A stretch of 6,276 nt of DNA from Alphaproteobacteria bacterium (GTDB taxonomy: Bacteria; Pseudomonadota; Alphaproteobacteria; Kiloniellales; J153), in contig RFLL01000204.1 of the NCBI GenBank assembly GCA_003693905.1, positions 1 to 6,276 on the forward strand. Direction: 5' to 3'. How positions within the stretch are numbered: the first letter of the stretch is position 1; the number at the start of each line of letters is the position of its first letter. Below the pieces are notes generated by a model. It worked only from the letters and a program-made list of their open reading frames with translations. It was not told the DNA's origin and ran no database searches. A program made the position numbers and the translations under genes. This document shows positions 1-6,276 of this stretch, in pieces.

Positions 1-683
1 TCGAAGTTCATCTTGGCATCGAGAGCGATGACCGCCCCGTCGCCGGTCACCACCAGCGGGTTGATTTCAACCAGGCTGGCGTCGAGATCCATGAACGCCC
101 GGTACATGGCGCTCACGAACTTGACCGCGGCGGCGACCTCGCTGCCCGACAGGCCAAGGCCGAAGGCGATGCGCCGGCCGTGATACGGCATGATGCCGGT
201 GGCCGGGTCGATCGCCAGCTTGAGGATCTTCTCCGGTGTGCGGGCCGCCACTTCCTCGATTTCCATGCCGCCTTCGGTCGAGGCCATGATGGTTACCCGG
301 CTGGTGGCCCGGTCGATCAGCATGCCGAGATAAAGCTCACGCCGGATGTCGCAGCCTTCCTCGATGTAAAGACGCTTGACCTCCTTGCCCTGAGGGCCGG
401 TCTGCTTGGTCACCAGCACATGGCCCAGCATCCCGGCGGCGTTGGCCTTGACCTCCTCGACCGACTTGCACAGCCGCACCCCGCCGGATCCGTCGGGATC
501 GTCCTTGAAGCGCCCGGCACCGCGTCCGCCGGCGTGGATCTGCGCTTTCACGACCCATATCGGCCCACCCAGATCGCGCGCCACGCGCTCGGCCTCATCG
601 GGATCGAAGGCAACGCCGCCGCGCGGCACCGCGACGCCGTATTTCGCAAGCAGGCTTTTGGCCTGATATTCGTGGATGTTCAT
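1..683 (-). CDS. sucC: Succinate-CoA ligase [ADP-forming] subunit beta, 3' part outside window
   Basis: This is the beta subunit of succinyl-CoA synthetase, the TCA-cycle enzyme that interconverts succinyl-CoA and succinate with nucleotide phosphorylation; it pairs with SucD in the cytoplasm. The first 227 residues are visible and the rest (about 170 by family length) lies beyond the left edge. The protein opens with MNIHEYQAK, the classic family start, then the ATP-grasp region with K46 ([13 protein letters not shown]) and G53. The Mg2+ ligands equivalent to E. coli Asn199 and Asp213 are N208 (VEINPL) and D222 (ALDAKMNF). Compared with E. coli there are 9 extra residues around 56-67 ([15 protein letters not shown]), which accounts exactly for that numbering shift; similar inserts are known to me from other alphaproteobacterial SucC proteins. 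GAGGA lies 3 bases before the ATG. The gene follows mdh by 114 bases, the usual mdh-sucCD order. Malate-CoA ligase MtkA is a close paralogue, but the [12 protein letters not shown] and [10 protein letters not shown] stretches fit SucC better. Confidence 0.95.
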   Translation of the reverse strand, partial: MNIHEYQAKSLLAKYGVAVPRGGVAFDPDEAERVARDLGGPIWVVKAQIHAGGRGAGRFKDDPDGSGGVRLCKSVEEVKANAAGMLGHVLVTKQTGPQGKEVKRLYIEEGCDIRRELYLGMLIDRATSRVTIMASTEGGMEIEEVAARTPEKILKLAIDPATGIMPYHGRRIAFGLGLSGSEVAAAVKFVSAMYRAFMDLDASLVEINPLVVTGDGAVIALDAKMNF

Positions 684-797
684 CGGTCCTCGACTGACTG
701 GGTGGAGGGCGCCGGCACACCGCCGCAGGGGATTCCGTGCCCGGACATGATGGGCATCAAATTCCTAGCGACTCCCTAACCCGGTATTGGCGCCCGT
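684..797 (-). other. mdh–sucC intercistronic spacer with a weak stem-loop
   Basis: This 114-base gap separates the mdh stop from the sucC start. It contains a short inverted repeat, TGCCC (738-742) and GGGCA (752-756), with a 9-base loop and no following T-run. A second pair, GGGCGCC (707-713) and GGCGCCC (789-795), brackets most of the gap, but each copy is itself palindromic. Neither looks like a strong intrinsic terminator, which fits co-transcription of mdh and sucC. No convincing open frame or promoter is seen here. Confidence 0.3.
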
Positions 798-1964
<1,167 letters not shown>

Positions 1965-3122
1965 TCAAGGTCGATGCGCCGCCGCGATGTAGTCACGGCT
2001 TTGCATTTCCATCAGACGCGACACGGTGCGTTTGAATTCCTGCGCCCCCGGGCCGCGCGGATAGAGCTTGTCCGGCGGTGCCGCCGCGGCGGCGATCAGG
2101 TTGACCCGGTGCTCGTACAGAGTGTCGATCAGGGTCATGAACCGGCGCGCCTCGTTGCGCCGTTCGGGCTTCATCTTCGGGATGCCGTCGAGCACCACCG
2201 TATGAAACCGCCGTGCAATGGCCAGATAGTCGCCTGCTCCCAGCGGCTGTTCGCACAGCTGTGCAAAGGTGAAGCGCGCCACCCCGGCCGCCGCCGCCGG
2301 CACCGGGAGCGCACGGCCCTTGATGCGGAGGGTCTGGGGTGCGGGTCGTACGCCTGCAGTCAATTCGGCGAACGCGGCATCGAGGGCCGCCCGCGCACGT
2401 TTGCCCAGCGGCGTGTGATAGACCGCCATGTCCTGCAACCGCGCAAGGCGGTAGTCACGGCCGCCGTCGAGTTGCAGGACATCCAGTCGCGCCTTCAGGA
2501 GGTCGAGGAAGGGCAGAAAGTTCTCCCGTTGCAGGCCACCTTCATAAAGTCGGTCGGGGGCGACGTTCGAGGTCGCGACCACGATCACGCCGTGGTCGAA
2601 CAATGCCTCGAACAGCCGCCCCAGGATCATCGCATCAGCGATGTTGACGACGTGGAACTCGTCGAAGCACAGGAGCCACGCTTCCAGCGCCAGATCGGCG
2701 GCAACCTGACGCAGCGGCTCGGCGGCGGCGCCCTTTCCTTTGGCGGCGCGGCGCAGATCGTGCAGCCGTTCGTGCACTTCCTGCATGAAGGCGTGGAAAT
2801 GAACCCGGCGCCTGGCGCGGACCGGGGCCCCGGCGAAGAACAGGTCCATCAGCATCGACTTGCCGGTGCCGACCGGCCCGAACAGATAGAGCCCCTGCGG
2901 CGGTTCTTCGCTGCGCCGGGCAAGGCCAAGCCGCGCCTTCCAGCCGGCGCGGCCCAGCGTCGGGCGATAATGACGCAGGGCATTGTGCAGGCTTTGCAGC
3001 TTTTCGGCGGCCAGTTCCTGCATCGGGTCGAAGGCCAGCGCCCCGGCCGTCACCTTGGCACGGTAGGCGGCCAGCGGACCGTCCGACGGCAGCGGGATAT
3101 CGGGGCAGGCGGTCTCGTTCAA
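1965..3122 (-). CDS. zapE: Cell division protein ZapE / AFG1-like AAA+ ATPase
   Basis: This is an AFG1/ZapE-family P-loop ATPase. In E. coli ZapE associates with the Z-ring; the mitochondrial homologue Afg1 acts in inner-membrane protein quality control. With the TTG at 3122 as start the protein has 385 residues. Walker A is GPVGTGKS (82-89, K88), Walker B is LLCFDEFHV with D154/E155, and the sensor stretch VVATSNVAP has N186. Family blocks RRVHFHAFMQEVHERLH and, near the C-terminus, FMTLIDTLYEHRVNL and KRTVSRLMEMQSRDY are present. The family-like sequence begins around PLPSDGPLAAYRAKV. The frame stays open back to an ATG at 3263 (432 residues), but those 47 extra residues are Cys/Arg-rich and do not look like the family. 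No in-frame ATG lies between 3245 and the conserved domain, so TTG is my choice although its ribosome-binding site is poor (GACGAG). It lies upstream of mdh, as is common in alphaproteobacteria. The function is solid; the start is uncertain. Confidence 0.9.
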   Translation of the reverse strand: MNETACPDIPLPSDGPLAAYRAKVTAGALAFDPMQELAAEKLQSLHNALRHYRPTLGRAGWKARLGLARRSEEPPQGLYLFGPVGTGKSMLMDLFFAGAPVRARRRVHFHAFMQEVHERLHDLRRAAKGKGAAAEPLRQVAADLALEAWLLCFDEFHVVNIADAMILGRLFEALFDHGVIVVATSNVAPDRLYEGGLQRENFLPFLDLLKARLDVLQLDGGRDYRLARLQDMAVYHTPLGKRARAALDAAFAELTAGVRPAPQTLRIKGRALPVPAAAAGVARFTFAQLCEQPLGAGDYLAIARRFHTVVLDGIPKMKPERRNEARRFMTLIDTLYEHRVNLIAAAAAPPDKLYPRGPGAQEFKRTVSRLMEMQSRDYIAAAHRP

Positions 3123-3187
3123 AGGCTCGTCAGCCGGCGCGGGTCGAAGCGGGAAACGGCAGCGACAGAACCGGTTTGTGCCCTCAT
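3119..3187 (-). other. Possible 22-codon leader ORF overlapping the zapE start
   Basis: A short frame starts with ATG at 3187 and ends with TGA at 3121-3119. That stop overlaps the proposed zapE TTG start in the four bases TTGA (3122-3119), the geometry seen in translational coupling. The peptide begins MRAQTGSVAAV and ends RRLTSL. No Shine-Dalgarno sequence precedes its ATG, and the peptide has no recognisable family. It is reported because it bears on how zapE is translated; it may be chance. The surrounding 148-base SDR–zapE gap (3123-3270) also holds an imperfect stem-loop at 3246-3266 (GCAT/ATGC plus GCC/GGC) and a T5 run on the transcribed strand at 3234-3230. These are too far apart for a standard terminator. 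Confidence 0.2.
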
Positions 3188-3270
3188 GGAGTCGCTTTTG
3201 TCGAGGCCCCGTGCCGGACCTGCGGCCGCAAAAAGGGGCGGACATGCATACGCCAGCAGGCAATGCGTCG

Positions 3271-4053
3271 TCAGCGGCCGCCGGAGATGCGCAGAATCGC
3301 GCCCGTCACATAGCGCGCTTCATCGGACAGCAGCCACAGAATCGGCTCTGCCACCTCCTCCGCTTCGCCGTAGCGACCCAGCGGTGCCGCGCGCCCGATG
3401 CGTTCCAGCCGCGTGCCGTCGCCCGAGGCGGTGTGAATGTCAGTGGCAATGGCGCCGGGGGCGACCGCATTGACCCGGATCCCTTCGCCGCCGACTTCAC
3501 GCGCCAGACCGATCGTGAAACTGTCCACGGCCCCCTTGCTGGCCGCATACCAGGTGTATTCGCCGGGACTGCCCAGGGTGGCCGCGGCCGAAGAGACGTT
3601 GACGATGCCGCCGCCGGCACCGCCGTGACGGGTCGACATGCGCCGCACCGCGGCCCGGGCGCAGAGGATCAGGCCGGTCACGTTGACCGCCATGACCCGG
3701 TGCACGACCTCGGCGCTCACCGCATCGAGGCGCGAGATCGGGCCGGTCAGCCCGGCATTGTTGACCAGTGCCGAAAGCGGCCCCAGGGTGCGATCCACGG
3801 CCGCGAACAGGGCTTCGACCTGGATTTCGTCGGCGATGTCGGCCCGGTACGCGAAGGCGCGCCGACCGGCCGACTGCACGTCCGCCACCACCGCTTCGGC
3901 GGCCGCCGCATCGTGCGCGTAATTGACGCAGACGTCATAGCCGCGCTGCGCCGCCAAGCGCGCCGTCGCGGCACCGATGCCGCGGCTGGCGCCGGTGATC
4001 AGCATCACCCCGGGCGCGGTTTCGGATCGTTGCGATTCGGGCGTGTCAGGCAT
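3271..4053 (-). CDS. SDR-family NAD(P)-dependent oxidoreductase, YgfF-like
   Basis: This is a classical short-chain dehydrogenase/reductase of 260 residues, a cytoplasmic alcohol/ketone oxidoreductase whose substrate is unknown. The cofactor loop is TGASRGIG (20-27); the arginine before the second glycine often goes with NADP(H). NNAG is at 98-101, and the catalytic set is N124 (MAVNVTG), S154/S155 (VNVSS), Y169 and K173 in YAASK. The PG motif (VAPGAIATDI) and C-terminal YVTGAILRISGG are intact. The stretch around GSPGEYTWYAASKGAVDSFT and the ending resemble E. coli YgfF and glucose-1-dehydrogenase-like SDRs more than FabG. The ATG at 4053 gives 16 residues before the Rossmann fold and lacks a good ribosome-binding site: AGGAAG is 17 bases away. 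An in-frame ATG at 4005 (MLITGASRG) would match the length of close relatives and is a realistic alternative. The gene starts 32 bases after the SAF-oxidoreductase stop, suggesting one operon. All catalytic residues are present, so it should be active. Confidence 0.92.
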   Translation of the reverse strand: MPDTPESQRSETAPGVMLITGASRGIGAATARLAAQRGYDVCVNYAHDAAAAEAVVADVQSAGRRAFAYRADIADEIQVEALFAAVDRTLGPLSALVNNAGLTGPISRLDAVSAEVVHRVMAVNVTGLILCARAAVRRMSTRHGGAGGGIVNVSSAAATLGSPGEYTWYAASKGAVDSFTIGLAREVGGEGIRVNAVAPGAIATDIHTASGDGTRLERIGRAAPLGRYGEAEEVAEPILWLLSDEARYVTGAILRISGGR

Positions 4054-4085
4054 GGGTGCGGCGCCGTGCGCTTCCTGTCCGGGGT

Positions 4086-5447
4086 CTATTCGGCGGCACG
4101 GTTTTCACCCGGCGCGAACGCGGCCACCATGTCGCGCCGGGCCCGTACCGCATCCTCGGCCTCGTCGAGGGCGACATCGGCCATGGTCACGACCTGACCG
4201 GCGGCAACCGGCCGCACCACCCTGACCCCCTGGGCCAGGCCGATCGGCAGGGCGGTGGCGGCGATGCTGTCGGCGGCCGGCATCAGGCGCCCCCACACCG
4301 TGTACCCGCCTTCGCCGTCCAGCGTCTCGCCCGGTTCCAGGTCGCGCTTGGCGACCGCGGCGACGTCGCCGCGAAAACCGGTCGGTGCCCCGGTCGGCTC
4401 ACCGCGCAGCGCAGCGCTGGCCACCGAAATGCCCAGTTCCAGCCCGATCAGATGATAGGGCTTGTACATGGCCGTGTAGCAGCCGCTGTCATCGGTGCGC
4501 AGGCCGTATTCGGAAAAACAGCGGGCGGCATAGTCGGAGGGCGCCTCGAACACCACGTAGACGCCCCAGCGCAGATCGCGGGCGACCGGACGGCCGTCGC
4601 GGTGCAGGCTGGAAATCACCTCGACCTGCCCCTTGTGATGCAGCACCCCGCCGGCGGCCGCCGGACGCAGCACCGCCGCCAGGTCGTCGGCCCCGGCGGG
4701 CGGAAACGCCAGACCGTGCGGCGCCGGATCGAGACCGGTGGCGTTGGCGACGGCGGCCATCTCGATCGCCGACTTGGTGCCGTCGAGGAACGAGTTGAAC
4801 ATCTGCGGATTCATGCCGCCGGCGGCCGCACGCGCCGCCGTCAGGCCGTAGTAGCCCCACACCGTATCCGGCGTCGAGGTGTGATATTCCGGCAGGTACT
4901 TGGTGCCCTTGCCGGCGGCGACGACCGGAAACCCGCAGGCCCGGGCCCAGTCGACCATCTCGCAGATCAGTGCCGGCTGGTCGCCGTAGGCCAGCGAATA
5001 GACGAGGCCGGCAGCCGCCGCTTCGCGCGCCAGCAGCGGCCCGGCCAGTGCATCGGCCTCGACGTTGACCATGACCAGATGGCGGCCGTGGGTAACGCAC
5101 AGCCGCGCATGGCGCACCCCGGCCGGTGGATGACCGGTGGCGTCGATCACCACATCCAGCCCGTCGGCGGCGATCAGCGCCGATGCATCGTCGGTGACAT
5201 GCGTCGTGCCGTCGGCCAGTGCCCGCGCGAAATCGGGTGCGGCCGTGCGCTCCGGCGGCCAGCCGGTGGTCGCCAACGCGGCACGTGCGCGCGCCGGGTC
5301 GAGATCGGCCACCCCGAGCACATGAAAACCGGGCACATGGCGCACCTGAGCCAGAAACATGGAGCCGAACTTTCCGGCCCCGATGAGGCCGACGCGCACC
5401 GGACGTCCTTCCTCCGCACGGCGTTGCAGCAATCGATGAAGATTCAT
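4086..5447 (-). CDS. Homoserine-dehydrogenase-like NAD(P)-binding oxidoreductase with C-terminal SAF domain (COG4091 type)
   Basis: This 453-residue protein starts with a Rossmann fold, GLIGAGKFG (20-28), with D48 ending beta-2 (LGVADLD), pointing to NAD(H). Then comes the second Rossmann half with DVVIDATGHP (98-107) and VMVNVEADAL. A central block follows with conserved-looking motifs AAGKGTKYLPEYHTSTPDTV (177-196) and DGTKSAIEM (222-230), and a C-terminal SAF-like region (about 360-435) with DVAAVAKRDLEPGETLDGEG and GRLMPA. This matches the group described as predicted homoserine dehydrogenase with a SAF domain. It is sometimes mislabelled FlgA-like because FlgA also carries a SAF fold. 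The true reaction is not known to me; homoserine as substrate is only a name inherited from homology. SAF domains otherwise occur in sialic-acid synthases and altronate dehydratases, so a sugar-acid-like substrate is possible. AGGGGAA (5456-5462) lies 8 bases before the ATG, a good start signal. It lies 42 bases after the PhyH gene and 32 before the SDR gene. Confidence 0.85.
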   Translation of the reverse strand: MNLHRLLQRRAEEGRPVRVGLIGAGKFGSMFLAQVRHVPGFHVLGVADLDPARARAALATTGWPPERTAAPDFARALADGTTHVTDDASALIAADGLDVVIDATGHPPAGVRHARLCVTHGRHLVMVNVEADALAGPLLAREAAAAGLVYSLAYGDQPALICEMVDWARACGFPVVAAGKGTKYLPEYHTSTPDTVWGYYGLTAARAAAGGMNPQMFNSFLDGTKSAIEMAAVANATGLDPAPHGLAFPPAGADDLAAVLRPAAAGGVLHHKGQVEVISSLHRDGRPVARDLRWGVYVVFEAPSDYAARCFSEYGLRTDDSGCYTAMYKPYHLIGLELGISVASAALRGEPTGAPTGFRGDVAAVAKRDLEPGETLDGEGGYTVWGRLMPAADSIAATALPIGLAQGVRVVRPVAAGQVVTMADVALDEAEDAVRARRDMVAAFAPGENRAAE

Positions 5448-5489
5448 CGCACCTGTTCCCCTTGGCTCCGGCCCTGCGGCTCCACGCCC

Positions 5490-6276
5490 TCAGGCCGGCG
5501 CCGCGTTCGCGCGCGCCAGCTCGCGCAGGCAATCGTCGCCCAGGCAGTGCACGGGCGTGAAATCGCGGTGGGCGATCCATTCCGGGCGCTTGAAGCGACG
5601 GATGTGATTGTCGACGTGACACAGGCTGACATAGACGATGGTGCGCCGCCACGGCGAGATGTTCCCCGGCGAGGCGTGAACCAGATTGCCGTGGAACAGC
5701 AGCACCGATCCGGCCGGCCCCTTGGGAGCGACGAGGCCGCCTTCCTCGACCAGCCGGGTGATGGTCCGGCGGTCCAGCGTCCACAACGGATAGGAAGTGG
5801 TCAGCGTGTCGTGCCCGGCTTCGAGCACGCCGCGCTTGTGGCTTTTGGGGATGAACATCAGGGGCCCGTTGAACTCGCTCACGTCATCGAGGAACAGCGC
5901 GACGTTCATGGCCCGCGGTTCCGGCATCTGGTCGTCGCGCGCCCAGGTGCCATAATCCTGATGCCACTGCCACACGTCGCCGTCGAAGGCTTCCTTGCCG
6001 TTGATCTTGAACTGATGGACGTAGACGTCGCCGCCGAGAAGCTGACGCACCGGCTCGATCAGGCGCGGATGCGCAGCCAGACGACGGAACGCTTCGTCAT
6101 AGGTGTGGGCGGCGAACGCGGTGCGCACCGCCTTGCCGTCCTTTTCCCGCCATACCTCGGGGCGGTCTTGGGCAAAGATGCCGGGAACGGCGCGCCGGAG
6201 GACCTCGACCTCTTCGGCGCTGAAGACCTCGGGCAGAAACAGATACCCCAGGTCCTCGAAATCGGCGATCTGCCGA
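5490..6276 (-). CDS. Phytanoyl-CoA dioxygenase (PhyH) family protein, 5' end outside window
   Basis: This is a non-haem Fe(II)/2-oxoglutarate-dependent dioxygenase, a family that hydroxylates small molecules using O2 and 2-oxoglutarate. The visible part is 261 residues and runs off the right edge. It begins at a typical PhyH N-terminus (DFEDLGYLFLPEVFSAEEV), so probably only a few residues are missing. The frame has no ATG in this part; a GTG at 6128 is internal to the domain and should not be taken as the start. In visible-residue numbering, iron ligands are H105 and D107 (WQWHQDYGTW) and H200 (LVHASPGNIS), with R210 ten residues after H200 for 2-oxoglutarate binding. The block WHQDYGTWARDDQMP-PRAMN followed by NGPLMFIPKSH resembles the ectoine hydroxylase (EctD) signature, but it is not identical and no ectoine genes are visible. 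The C-terminal RPEWIAHRDFTPVHCLGDDC is seen in many uncharacterised PhyH proteins. It is the first visible gene of a likely three-gene operon. Family certain, substrate unknown. Confidence 0.9.
   Translation of the reverse strand, partial: RQIADFEDLGYLFLPEVFSAEEVEVLRRAVPGIFAQDRPEVWREKDGKAVRTAFAAHTYDEAFRRLAAHPRLIEPVRQLLGGDVYVHQFKINGKEAFDGDVWQWHQDYGTWARDDQMPEPRAMNVALFLDDVSEFNGPLMFIPKSHKRGVLEAGHDTLTTSYPLWTLDRRTITRLVEEGGLVAPKGPAGSVLLFHGNLVHASPGNISPWRRTIVYVSLCHVDNHIRRFKRPEWIAHRDFTPVHCLGDDCLRELARANAAPA

Noticed and set aside
180..779. A 199-codon plus-strand frame opposite sucC
   Set aside because: The minus strand encodes a textbook SucC N-terminus with metal-binding residues, so the plus frame is a shadow.
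707..795. GGGCGCC/GGCGCCC pair bracketing the mdh–sucC gap
   Set aside because: Each copy contains the palindrome GGCGCC, which is frequent in such GC-rich DNA, and the arms are 75 bases apart with no supporting structure.
3178..4197. A 339-codon plus-strand frame opposite the SDR gene
   Set aside because: The minus-strand SDR has every catalytic motif. The plus-strand translation has no recognisable domain.
4489..5784. A 431-codon minus-strand frame spanning the SAF-oxidoreductase and PhyH genes
   Set aside because: It is out of frame with two well-supported genes, and its translation is Arg/Gly-rich low-complexity sequence typical of shifted-frame GC-rich DNA.

Overview
The window looks like a piece of chromosome from a high-GC alphaproteobacterium. 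The evidence is the strong G/C bias at third codon positions, the gene order zapE–mdh–sucC (a common alphaproteobacterial arrangement, normally continuing into sucD and the 2-oxoglutarate dehydrogenase genes), and the alphaproteobacterial look of the SucC and Mdh sequences. A Rhodospirillales-type host is my guess only. All six real genes lie on the minus strand, so transcription runs from the right edge to the left edge. The long plus-strand open frames are shadows of these genes.

In the direction of transcription, 6276 to 4086 holds a 5'-truncated Fe(II)/2-oxoglutarate dioxygenase of the phytanoyl-CoA dioxygenase (PhyH) family. After a 42-base gap comes an NAD(P)-binding, homoserine-dehydrogenase-like oxidoreductase with a C-terminal SAF domain (COG4091 type). 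After another 32 bases comes a short-chain dehydrogenase/reductase resembling E. coli YgfF (3271-4053). The tight spacing suggests a three-gene redox cassette. Its substrate cannot be read from the sequence. It is the least understood part of the window.

From 3122 to the left edge the genes are core metabolism. They are zapE (AFG1-like AAA+ ATPase, start uncertain), mdh (NAD-dependent malate dehydrogenase with an unusual lysine/alanine-rich C-terminal tail) and the first 227 codons of sucC (succinate-CoA ligase beta subunit), which runs off the left edge. Mdh and SucC are TCA-cycle enzymes. ZapE is a conserved neighbour linked to division and membrane-protein quality control.

No tRNA, rRNA, insertion sequence, CRISPR array or clear phage element was seen. 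Intergenic gaps are all under 160 bases. The one clean structural element is a perfect 6-bp hairpin one base after the zapE stop codon. No convincing promoter could be assigned by eye. I see no clear previously undescribed system; the best candidates are the dioxygenase/SAF-oxidoreductase/SDR cassette and the Mdh tail.
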